Assembly: GCA_014529385.2 (NCBI GenBank)
Contig: CM043943.1
Coordinates: 100,341,355 to 100,405,354 of the forward strand
Length of the DNA: 64,000 nucleotides
Source: Adiantum capillus-veneris
Taxonomy: Eukaryota; Streptophyta; Polypodiopsida; Polypodiales; Pteridaceae
Direction of reading: 5' to 3'
Part shown: positions 47,297 to 58,599 of the stretch, piece by piece
Numbering within the stretch: position 1 is the stretch's first letter
How the letters are laid out: the number at the start of each line of letters is the position of its first letter
Translations under genes and position numbers: made by a program
Notes under the pieces: generated by a model
What the model saw: the letters and a program-made list of their open reading frames with translations, nothing else
Told to the model about the DNA's origin: nothing
Database searches by the model: none

Positions 47297-50200
47297 GGGA
47301 ATGAAGCAGTCAAAGGAATAAAAGACTTAACAAAGGCACAGGGCTGTGCAGAAATCATCGAGAATGAAAAAAGAGCAAAGAAAGCGAAAGGGATTGCACG
47401 ATATGTACTTCAAAGAACAAGTGGAATGGATATGGACACCCAGAAAGACATCTTCAATCGGATGATTCAGCACCCTTCACTGAAATATATCCAGAACGAC
47501 AAAGCATCAAAGCCCTCTTTTGCAGATACACTCATAGGAAATATTCGGAACACACTTCAAGACTTGAAGAGGCCACAAACTGAAGATGAGATGTTCCTTA
47601 AGAGATCTACCATGATAATTCTTCTGAACTCAAAAAACCCAGAGGAGGCATAAGGCCTTAATGTTAATTTTGTCTCCAAGCTACCCTTTTTTCATATAAG
47701 GAACTTGTATGGAGCCAAGAATCGGCTACTCCAACAAACTGAGAAGACCACTTTGTCCTTTGCCACATGTCATCGTGAAGGAGCTAATAGTCAACTTTTG
47801 GATGCTTGAGACTCGTGTATCCCTCAACAAAAAAGACATATGACGAAAGACAATTGGTCGGAAGGAGTATATCAAACATCCCATCCATTTATTGGAAGTA
47901 TCACATGTATGGAAGAAAGTGTATGCCATGTAGTGGCTTTTTGTATTTGCTAGATACTCTTGCCCGGTAGAAGCTTTTCGAGTGCACAACTATTTGAATT
48001 ACTTACATAACTATTGCCAGGATTTAGCTGCCAATTACTGACCATTATCTATCTGTTTTGCTGCCAATTATGTGTTTCATGGCTGTTCGTTATCGTTATT
48101 CTTTGGCAATGGCTAGTTAATAGCTGTCAAATTTTGGCTAGTAGCTATCTGTGTTTTATAGATAACTCTTGCCACACTAATAGCTATCAAATGCATTTTA
48201 CTTCATAGCCACCCACTAGCTATGTTGTACCATCTTATAACTTGTCAAATATATGTCGTAGTTGTTCACTATATTGGCCAGTTGATAGCCGTAAAAGTTT
48301 GATCGGTAGCTATGTGTCGTTACATAACTTCTGTCAGGCTATCTGATTGGTATTGATATTGATAGCCAATAATGACTATTTTTGTAATTACCTACTTGTT
48401 GATAGTGATAGATACTAATAATTGTTCTGTTATTAGCGGTTGTGTAATAGCTATTGATCAGGTATTTGGATTAGGTGAAACTATTTTATAGCTAGTGATT
48501 TCTGTAAAATATCTCTTGATAGATCTTTGATAGCAATTGATAGATTTTCATGGCTTGTGATTGCTATTTCATAGTCAAAATTTTCTTTTTAATAGGTAAT
48601 CAAGATGTTTTATGGCTAGTCAATGACATTCTATGGCTAGTGATGACTATTGATAGCTAATAATCAAGCATTTTCTTTAGGATGAGGTATTTCATAGCTA
48701 GTCAGAGCTGTTTGATAGCTGTTCATGGCTAGTGATTGCTATTTCATAGCAAGTGTTTGCTATTTGAAAGATATTTTATATGTAGTAATTGCTATTTGAT
48801 AGCTACCGATAGCTATTCATAGCTGGAAATTTCTATTTTATAGCTATTTATTGGTATTTGATAGCTAAATAATAGATATTTCATAGCCGATGATTGCCAT
48901 TTTATAGCTAGTGATCACTATCAATAGCTAATAATCAAGTATTTTCTTTAGTTAAAGCTATTTCATAGCTAGTGATTGTTGTTTGGTAGCTATTGATAGT
49001 TGTTCATATATAGCTAGTGCTTCTTGTTTCATAGTTATTGATATCTATTTGATAGATATCTCATAGCTAGTGTTTGTTGCTATTTCATAGCCAGAGCTAT
49101 TCCATAGCTAGTGATTGCTACACAATAGCTACTAGAACAACTCTTTGATAACTATAATAGCTAATGTAAGCTATTTCATAGCTAGTGTTTACTATTTGAT
49201 AGCTATTTTATAGATAGTAATTGTTGTTAGATAGCTATTGATGTTCATAACTACTATTTGATAACTATTAATAGCTCTTTGGTAAGTGCTATTTGATAGC
49301 TTTTCCCAGCTAGTGGTTGTTTCATAGCTATTGACTGCTATTGGATAGCTATTGATAGCTAGCTATTGGAAGCAATTCATAGATAGTGCTTCTTTTATAG
49401 CTATTGATAGCTTTTTGATAGATATCTCATAGCTAGTGTTTGCTATTTCATAATCAAGTCTACTTTATCACTAGTGATTGCTACTCGATAGCTAATAATA
49501 GCTCTTTGATAACTACAATAGCTTTTCATAGCTAGTGATTGCTATTTCATAGCTAGTGTTTCATGAGTGCTATGTGGTTTCTATTGGTAGGTGAAGTAGA
49601 TAGCTATTGACAGATCTTTAATAGCTGTTTATAGCTGGTGATAGCTACCTCTCAACTATTGATAGCGGTTCTTAGATATTTCATAGCTAGTTATAGCTAT
49701 TGATTTTGATAACTGCCATTTGATAGCTATTGGTAGCTCTCTGATAGCTATTGATAGTGAATGATCAAGTGTTTGCTTGTGAAAGGTAATTTATAATTAG
49801 TGATTGTATACGAAAGCTTTTGATAGCTAATTATATCTAGTGATTTCTACTTTATGGGTATTTGATAGATAATGATAGCTTTTTTCTATAGATATTTATA
49901 GCTAGTGATTTTTATTTCATAGCTTTTGATAGCTATTAATAGCTATAGCTTACTATTGATAGCTATTGATAGCTATCAATAGCTATAGATTACTATTGAT
50001 AGCTATTGATAGCTAATGGGTAGCTTTGACACATGATTTCTTCGTCATTCAAGCTTTCTTGTTGTGGAATGCAGGCTGAGCTCTACCAACTTTTCAAGGA
50101 TGCCAATCCAGATGTAGCAATCCAACTTCGTGCTTTTGAATCAGAGAAGCCCTACTTTGTGCAAAATCTAAAGGATAGGCTGACATGTTGTTGTATTTAC

Positions 50201-51899
50201 CATGTGAAAATTTCATATTTGAAGGAGGCTGTGAATCATATGCGTAGTCAAGCATTTGGAATGCATGGTGGGTTGTGCAAATGTGCATGCGTTGTGTGCA
50301 ATGATTCATCACTTGCAGGAACATGTGTTGCTACAAAGTATAGTGTGAAGAGCATTTCAAATCTTATAGATTCTCTATTGTGTCCCAAGTAAGTTAACTC
50401 TACCTACCATGGTCTAAAATGCCACATGGGTCAATGTACAAAATGTGGGGCAAAGAAATTTGTATGGTGTCCCCAGGAGCTGCTAAAAGGATGCAAGAAC
50501 CATCAAAGTCAAAGTATTTAAGGATGTGGAAACAGGCACATGTGAAGGTGGAAAGAAGAAAACAAAGGAAGGAACTTCTATGCAAGGAGATGATTACTGC
50601 TAATTTGCTACAGCTATTCAAAAACGATCTCCAAATTTTCATCGAACATGACTTCGTATATTGATGGCAGGCTGAACAGTTCAAAGCGTGCATCACGCGT
50701 TTTCCTGAAGATGTTGTTGTATATGTGGTGGATTTTGTTGAGAATTACTCATTCAAGGAGCAGAATGAGATCGAGTGGATGCATTGGTATTCCATTCAGG
50801 TCACCATTTTTGTACACATTACCTACTATCGTGTTGGACCTGAGATAAAAATGACTTTGCACTTTTTCATTTCTGATGATAAAAATCACGACACTTTGTT
50901 TTTCAAACACTGATTTATGCTACATTGACAATGGATAAAAGATAGAGGCTTGGATGCTAGCCAGCACTGGGTTTGTTCAGATGGGGTAGCATCACAGTTC
51001 AAGGCAAAAAGTCCTTTCTATTTTGTTGGTAGATATGGTGCTTTGACAGGAAAAGTGATGGTGTGGAACTTCTTTGAAAGCGGCCACGAGAAAGGAGAAC
51101 ATGATGGGGCAGGAGAAGTTGTGAAAAGGGCACTTACACGGGAGAAGCTGAAGAGCAGTGGAGCTACGCTCAAATGTGCAGCTGATTTTGTGCAATTTCT
51201 TTGCCAGCATTTGTCAGATGGGTCCATTGCTCACTACCCCTCCAAGCATAGGCAGGTAGAGTGTGTGTTTTGGGAGGTCAAGCTTTGATAAGTGTCCCAG
51301 AAGAACAGATGGGATTGTGAAGCTTTCCCTAATGCACGCTTCATACATTCTGTTCGGGGCTACTCAAAACAAGATGGCTCCTCCATCGCACATAGGCAGC
51401 TATCTTGCTATTGTAGTGCATGCATGCACAACTAGTGGAAGAATTGAAGCAACAAAACACATGTGTCTAGCTGGAGTTTTCACAAAAGTGCTCAAAGTGA
51501 TGGTGGAAATAGTGATGACAAATCTGAGGAGCCTATCTATGAAGGGCATTATGAAGCATTGAGTGATGCGATTCAGGTAGGTGCAAACATGGTTGTCAAT
51601 GCTGAAGAGGGGAACGAAGAAGGTGTCGACTTTTACTTGATCAAGTGCACAAGCACATTGGAGAATCTCAAAGCACACGACTTCGACAGTTGGGGCAGTG
51701 TGTTTGAAGCAGGGTCCTACATTTTAAAATTCCTCTATTATAAGCAAGTCAATGATTATTGTTACAAGCTTTTGGGCAGAAACATAGTCTTCATGTACTC
51801 CCATCTTGTCAGGTGTATAAAAATCCCACCGACAGTAGTCCAGGGTGCTCGCCGGAGGTCTTTGACCCTGTATACAATAGCATGCCATGGGAGATGTAG
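47297..51899 (+). pseudogene. Sola-like transposase, multi-exon, decayed
   Basis: The N-terminal exon region (47297-47990) contains KAQGCAEIIENEKRAKKAKG and, after a stop, NFWMLETRVSLNKKDI with IGRKEYIKHPIHLLEVSHVW. The next exon starts after an acceptor at 50070 with AELYQLFKDANPDVAIQLRA and then DRLTCCCIYHVK and a Cys-rich GLCKCACVVCND. It ends at a GTAAGT donor near 50390. Later exons hold HMGQCTKCG, VVDFVENYSF, FFISDDKNHDTLFF, SDGVASQFKAKS and GHEKGEHDGAGEVVKRAL, likely holding the acidic catalytic residues. The C-terminus ends PVYNSMPWEM at TAG 51899. Breaks: TAA near 47654, TGA and TAG near 47830 and 47920, stops near 50663 and 50910-50930, a frame change near 51840. Inactive. Confidence 0.75.
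48014..50030 (+). repeat. TAGCTA-type repeat array inside the transposase intron (left array)
   Basis: Two kilobases built from short variants of CATAGCTAGTGATTGCTATT and GATAGCTATTGATAGCT, without a fixed period. It lies between coding parts of the transposase: HNYLNYL ends about 47990 and AELYQLF starts at 50071. It therefore forms nearly the whole intron. Its relative CACTAGCTATG array at 58600-60272 runs the opposite way. Confidence 0.88.
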
Positions 51900-52419
51900 T
51901 TGTAATTGTTTGGTTTTTATATGAGAAAACAAGTCTTGTCATTCTATTCAAATGGTCTACATGCGTTGCTAGTCAGTTATGCAGGGTTAACAGGTATAAT
52001 TTTTTACCATTCGTTGCCAAATCTACAAGTAATTTGTCCTATTTCTATCAATATAACTCTCATGGCACCAAAACATGGAAATTGAGAAAATCCTAAACTG
52101 ATGATGTTTATGTACTCGAACTTAAGACCGAAACTTAATAAGCTTCACATAAAAGTAAACAGTGCAATGTCGCATAAAGCCAGATTTTGTATAATGTACT
52201 CAACATAAGAGTGGAACTTAATAACCTTCTCAGGAAAAAAATAGTACATGGTCGCTTTGAGTGATGAATTATATTACAAATTTTTGCAATGAGCAAGAAC
52301 CATCAAAAAATATGGTGTTACAAGTAGGATGACCAGAGGGGATTCTCTAAATCTACACAAAAGCTACATCCACTAGCTGTTACAAAAAGAAGGCTATCCA
52401 AACATCAGAGGCAATCCAC
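51900..52419. other. Spacer between two convergent genes
   Basis: AT-rich, with no frame of interest. It contains two loosely similar phrases (AATAAGCTTCACATAAAAGT and related, near 52138 and 52200). It probably holds the polyadenylation regions of both convergent genes. Confidence 0.5.
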
Positions 52420-54560
52420 CAATGTGTCGAAGCATGTCTGTCCAGGTCGTTTATGAAGAGTAGGGTCCCACTCCACCTTGTAGGCCTCCTTTTGCTCTGG
52501 GAAATCCCCCACTTTGTCAGATGCCTCCCGCTGAATCTCCTCAGAGGTCTTCTTTTCAATTTTGCCACATCTAACACGATGGTAGCACTTTAGGCTTCTC
52601 TATCCATGAAAATCTATATGATCCTTAACAATCAATTCCTCTTCACTGCCCCAGGTGCGAAACATATCTCCTCCTCCCGTAACAAACTGTGTTCTATCCC
52701 CTACCTTCAGGTACTTGTACAACCATGGGGCAAGCTTCTGTGTAAGGAATGGCCTTCGAGCTGTATCGTTAGGCGAGCCAAACGCTGGCACCATTAGGAA
52801 AAGTTTGGACTCAAAAATGGGCCTTGTAAGATTGTTGATGTGGCATAGCTTTCAAAAGTGGGGATCGGTATTTTTTTTGCAATAAGATCCAAACTTTTCG
52901 GAGGTTGGATATTTAGAATCTACTCTTCAAATGCTATCTATTGATATATAGCATGCATGTATCGGACATTGCCTTCATGTAGATCTAGAAAAAGGTGATA
53001 TTAGATTACCGTAATGGTAACAAAACCAGGCTGATTGAAAATAAAAAGGCATAACTTTCATAGAAGTCATCCAAACTTTTTGGACCTTGGCTCTTTAAAA
53101 TCCATTTTACAAGAACTTTCCAATGATAGGTCATATCATGGGGTTCTAAGCAATATTCAGAGGGGTCTACCGGGTTGCTTTCTTTTGTACAACTTTGATG
53201 ATGTGGCACTCTTAAAAGGCCCAAAAATGAGTTCAAAATTTTCCTAATGCAATGCAGCATTTTCCAAAACAATTAAATATACACTTGTACAAATTGTCAT
53301 CGTAGCGTATTGTGTGGACCAAACTGACCATTACACATGTTCCAAAAATCATTCAGGGGCTTGAAGAAAATGGGTTTTTTGCCTTTGATTTTGTGATTAT
53401 GAAGCACATCACAGGAATTTTGTGCAATGACCCTACTATGAGTCCTTGTAAACCTGGAAAGCATTCACAAAAATGCTTTACAACATTATGTTCCATGGCT
53501 AAGCTCCAAATGAAGACATTGAAATGAGTTGCTGCCCACGATAAGAATTACCTTGCATCGGGCCTCACAAGAAAGTATATCCTTCTTGGCCTCTCCTCCA
53601 GTACCTGGTCATATTGTAGATTCCATGTCGGGAAAAACATATCTTCTTCTAGATCCACTTTATGAATCAAAAGACCATTCATATCCAAAATAAGAGCCCA
53701 AGGATCACTTTGCACACTTTCAGGGACAACATGATAATCCTCCTTAGCTGATGCAAGCATCCTGCTTGGATCGTTGCAATTTGGGAAAGCCCATGAAGAT
53801 GAGCTGGATGCATACACATGTGCCAACCTAATGTGGTACATCCGCTTGAGCACCATGTACCGTCTCCACCTTTTAAACGGGTGACCTATCACGAGTTTTT
53901 TTGGCCTTGACTTGGGCTTCGTTTCTGACAATGGAAATACTACTAGCATGAAGATTAATTCCTTATGAATTTCTGCATACACAAGATTGTCTACATAAGT
54001 TGACTAATTGCGATGAAAAACAACAAAATATTTGCAAAAACAGCTTGGAATAGCATTCATATTATGTCCTTGAAACAAAAAAGTGTACAAAGATGCATGA
54101 GGGGACAATAGACCAGCACCATGATCTTGGCTGGTGGTATTAGGGTGATCAGCAAAAATGGGCTTGCTTGATGAACTTGCTGTGGAGCAGGCACACTGCC
54201 ATCAACACTACCATCAACGCTCACACGATGAGCAAGGACTTCACTGTTTAGGCTTGCATCAGCAACTATATCAGGAGCAGGAACGATACCATCAATGCTC
54301 ACGCAATGAACAGAGAATTCACTGTTTAGGCTTGCATCCGCAATTGTATTAGGAGCAGGGTCCTCATCACCAACCATTGCAAGGTCAATTACCAGAGGCA
54401 AAGTAGGGTCTTCGCGAGCATCATTTTCATGCCTTTCTATTTCTCCTAACATCTCGAGGAGTTTTGCTAAACAGAGTTTTCTGCTTTCCTGACCCTTGCC
54501 TCTTTCTTTTAGCTTCTACCAACATGTTCTCCATAGTGTCTCCACAATCTTCATTGGCAG
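52420..54560 (-). pseudogene. FCP1-homology-domain protein gene carried by the Sola-like element, decayed
   Basis: On the minus strand the frame at 53982-53548 holds KRWRRYMVLKRMYHIRLAHV and then WALILDMNGLLIHK and FLVRPDAR. After an in-frame TAA the same frame goes on with LSWAATHFNVFIWSLAMEHN (53540-53460). The hydrophobic-D-x-N-G start, the RPD and the IWSxA motif are the pattern of FCP1/NIF-type HAD phosphatase-like domains. The second acidic residue of the usual DxDxT site is Asn here, so phosphatase activity is doubtful. A later segment at 52794-52600 with APWLYKYLKVGD fits the C-terminal end of such domains. Upstream parts (54452-54100) repeat ADASLNSE twice and are followed upstream by basic AKRKRQGSGKQK. 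It may be an accessory transposon gene or a captured host gene. Confidence 0.65.
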
Positions 54561-55626
54561 GAGCTTATGCATGTTGCTATGCCATCAGTAAGTGCTCTAA
54601 AAAGACAAAAAAACTCAACCACATGTAAGTGGGTTGACACTAAATTTACTAAGGCATACCTTTCTGCATCAATGTATCGCAATTTGTATCTTCATCGTCA
54701 GCTCCGTGTGCAATTACAGACCTTCTTGTCAACCTCCTAGAAATAATTTGCCCGTGCTTTTCACCTCTTGCAAGCTTTCCCTGTTATACCTTGTCCTCTA
54801 TGTCTCCAATTGTTGCCTCTGGAACATCATCAGGTGTCTCAGAGATCCCTAGAGCTACAATGGAAGATGTGATTAAACTAGAAGTACCTTCAAAGCTACT
54901 TAACATCTATCTAGAAGCTGGTTAATAACATAATATTAACTGGCTAACAGCTATCATACACCACCTAAAACTCTGTAATACTTTGCCAACAACATGTAGC
55001 CATAGCATGGCTGGAGAGGTACACAACTTGAAACTTAGCAAGAAACTCTCGGACCTCACCTTTTCTTTGAAGACCATCTTTTGGACTTGTGGAGCAACCC
55101 GCAGCAACGTCACAAGTACTAGTTTTTCCAATTACTAGTAGCTGTGAATTCTTGAAGGGGCTACAAGAAGACTTTGTTGAGGATCCTCCCCAACAATCAG
55201 AGCCAACTATGAATCTTGCTAACTGCATTGTATCTTCACCAAATGTCTTCGTTGACTGCATTGTATCTCCACCAGATATCTTTGTTGGTGTGAACATACA
55301 TGTGGTTGGAACAGGGCCTTCAACACCAACCATTGTTAGGTCAATTACCCAAGGCAGAGTAGGGTCTTTGCCAGCATCCTTTGCATGCCTTTCTATTTCA
55401 ACATCTGGGCAAGGGATTTCACCACCACTCCTAACATCTGGAGGAGTTTTGCTGACAGAGTTTTCTTCATCCTCTTGGATTTCTGCTTTGCTGACCCTTG
55501 CCTATTTCTTTTAGCTTCTGCCAACATGTTCTCCAGAGTTTCTCCATAATATTCATTGACACGAGATTCTACATGTTGCTATGCCATCATTAAGTGCTCC
55601 AAAAAGACAAAAAAACTCAACCACGT

Positions 55627-57803
55627 TGTCGTGCTGTGGCACGTATATAGTGGGAACGGCCATTAAACGATTTATCTTGTGACTTTTTGACGCATAATTA
55701 TACTTCATATAATACTCATATGCATAAATAAAATCTTTCTACCATACCTTATTATTTACCTTTGAAGTAATATAAATGTACATTACTATTAGAAAGTATT
55801 GCAAGAGAAGTATCAGTGATTGTGCCTCTTTTTGTCTGGGGGAAAAGCATTTGTATATTTCTTCTAATATCTCAGCTATACCCTACCATATAAAAATTAC
55901 TTTCTTCTTTTCACATTTATTTCATAATATAACCCTTCAATAATGCATACCTTCTTGGATACATACAAAAGGGAAGGGCCTACTAGAAGACTTTATGAAA
56001 AGGAAAATCCATAGCTTCTTGGACCATCCCAATTTGAAACTCTCGACCTAAGGGCGTGGATAAAAGACTACAACCAAGTCAAGCTCTTTTAGTAGGCCAA
56101 TTTTGCTTTTTGAAGCATGTCAATCCGAGTTACAGGTCAAAAGTTACAGGGAAAACAGTGAAAAATCCTCTCACAACTACACTACAAGAAGAGATGGTAA
56201 ATAGGTGAATCAAGTGAAAAGAGGTAATCTTGGTCTTTTTTCATAAAATAAGATATTTGGAGGATAAAAGACACAAGCATGTGAATGTGACACCTCAAAG
56301 ATGCCTTAAAGGGCAAGACACACAAGTTGGGACCCCCTGTTGGAGCCACACAGAAGATGCCTAGGTGGGGCCCACATACATCATGCACCCACATGGAGCC
56401 TCAACGACCAAAAATGCTGAATTTCATGATATTTTGAGTCCTAATATTTCCCATTTTAAGAAATATCCAAAGAACATTTGATTTGGGCTAATTCTTTAGC
56501 CTAATCAAGTGATTATGTAAAACATGGCTCCCTCACCTATAAAAAGGGAAACCTTCTCTTCACTGGGGGCAAGTTATGAGTGAGTGAGAATAGCTCAATT
56601 CTATAGTGACACACTCATCTTAGTGCCACACTTTCTCTTGAAGAAATGCTGAAGTCTTGCCTCATCTTCTCTCTCCATTAAGGTGGTGGCGATTGCTCTC
56701 ATGTAAGATATATGTTGCTAGTTTTTCTTTCATTTGCATATCTAGTCCAATACTTTTCTCTAACTCTATCTCCGTCTCTCATTACCTATCGTTAATACCA
56801 CCACCACACTTAGATCTATCTCTAATTCTATCTTTACTCCTCCTTTCATCTCTCTTGTTGTGTCCTAATTGTTTCATTGGAAGGTATTCAAGCAGCAATC
56901 TTGTCAATGTAACGGGCACAACCTTCTTGCGGGAAACAATTATGTGCACAAGGTTAGTAACTATATATTCATCTTTCCACAAGCATATCTCTCTCTTAAG
57001 GTTCTCATTCTCTTCCACAAACTCTAGAATCTCCTTGTTATAGGTACTTCTCCACCCGCAGTATTCTTATTGCCTAAGGGAAACAATATGGCTTGGGATA
57101 GAAACTCTCTTCTTCTTCTCCTTTCACTTGTTTCACACCTTTATCTTTGAACATACTAAGTATATCATTGATGAATAAACACAATCCACATGGAGGCAAT
57201 TTCTTTCATTTCCATTCTATGTAATATATTAGGGTCAACATTTGGATTAGTCGAAAGATTCACTTTGAGTAATGCATAGTGTTTCTATTTGGTCCTGAAA
57301 GGCTCAACGAAATACTTCTCTCACCAGATCCCATCACACTACCTATTATTGACTATGACTTCTCTTTTGATGTGAATGTGGTTATTTTACTATGAATCAA
57401 GAGGATTTGTACTCACAACTAATCCCAATCGCTAGACAAAACATATACATTATAGTAAGCACAAAGCTACAGTTCCAAAGAGCAATCCTTAGCTTATTTC
57501 GACAACAAAGATTAAATATCATTAATTCATACATAAACCCTTTTATCCTACCCATGATACGATATGATCATAATCTCGATGTTTTCATTTTTGTTTTGTT
57601 TTGACTATCTTTCGTGAGTTCTCTCCCTCACATGTGTGTGTTTGTAAGGGAAAGTGAGCGGATTCTTTGGCTACATTTCTTCTTTAGCTCTAGAAGCTAT
57701 GTTATCTACATCTTAGCTCCTTCTCATAACCCTTGAGCTTCCTCACAAACTCTCATAGCAAGTGGCCCGGTGCCTTCCTGACAAGACCGCCGACTTCTTG
57801 ACA
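55627..57803 (+). mobile_element. Solo LTR, 2177 bp
   Basis: It begins TGTCGTGCTG and ends CTTGACA, with ACGT on both sides (55623-55626 and 57804-57807). It splits duplicated sequence whose other copy reads through near 54613. No internal coding domain occurs. A promoter-like CCTATAAAAAGGG at 56536-56548 suggests plus orientation. No partner LTR is seen in the window, so it is most simply the product of LTR-LTR recombination. Confidence 0.72.
56536..56548 (+). promoter_or_regulatory. TATA box of the solo LTR
   Basis: CCTATAAAAAGGG followed about 30 bp later by a plausible start region. It is the best promoter-like word in this LTR. Confidence 0.5.
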
Positions 57804-58599
57804 ACGTGTAAGTGTTTACTAAGTCATACCTTTCTGCATCAATGTATTGCAATTTATATCTTCATCATCAGCTCCATGTGCAATTACAGACCTTCTTGTC
57901 AGCCTCCTAGTAGACATACTTTGCCCATGCTTGCCATCTCTTGCAAGATTTCTCTGTTTTACCTTGTCCTCTATGTCTCCAATTGTTGCCTCTGGAACAT
58001 CATCAGGTGTCTCAGAGATCCCTAGAGCTGCAATGGAAGATGTGATTAAACTAGAAGTACCTTCAAAGCTACTTAATAGCTATCTAAAAGCTAGCTAATA
58101 ACATCATATTAATTGGCTAACAACTTTCATACACCACCTAAAACTCTGTAATACTTTGCCAACAACATGTAGCCATAGCATGGCTGGAGAGGTACACAAC
58201 TTGAGACTTAGCAAGAAACTCTCGGATCTCACCTTTTCTTTGGAGATCATCTTTTGGACTTGTGGAGCAGCCCGCAGCAACGTCATAAGTACTACTTTTT
58301 CCAATTACTGGTAGCTATGAATTCTTGAAGGGGCTGCAAGAAGAATTTGCTAGGGATTCTCCCCAACAATCATAGCCGACTGTGGATCCTGCTGACTGCA
58401 TTGTATCTCCACCAAATGTCTTCGTTGACTGCATTGTATCTCCACTAGATATTGTTGCTGGTGTGAACATACATGTGGTTGGAACACAATCAGCTCTGCT
58501 ATTACAAAAAGATGCCAAGCAGCAATTAAAAAAGGAAGTCAACCTTTTGGAAACAAAGTCAAACTTTTCAACAAATTATTGGATAGCTTTTGGTTGTTA

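Larger units (their letters stand above)
54360..58490 (-). repeat. Tandemly duplicated exon block of the FCP1-type gene
   Basis: Copy one is about 54360-55316 and copy two is 55317 to about 58490, with a solo LTR inserted in copy two. Matching landmarks: AACATGTTCTCC, GCTATGCCATCA, CATACCTTTCTGCATC (54655 and 57826) and CAACACCAACCATTG-like words. Small minus-strand exons with good splice sites are visible. One encodes GISETPDDVPEATIGDIEDK, between an AG acceptor and AAGGTATAA near 54850-54790, and another VIAHGADDEDTNCDTLMQK near 54715-54658. The second copy repeats both with few changes, so the gene's 5' part was duplicated. Confidence 0.72.

Noticed and set aside
55627-57803. DNA transposon with inverted CACGTTGTC ends
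   Set aside because: The inverted match is only about 9 bp and includes the duplicated target. TG...CA ends, ACGT duplication and a TATA box fit a solo LTR better.
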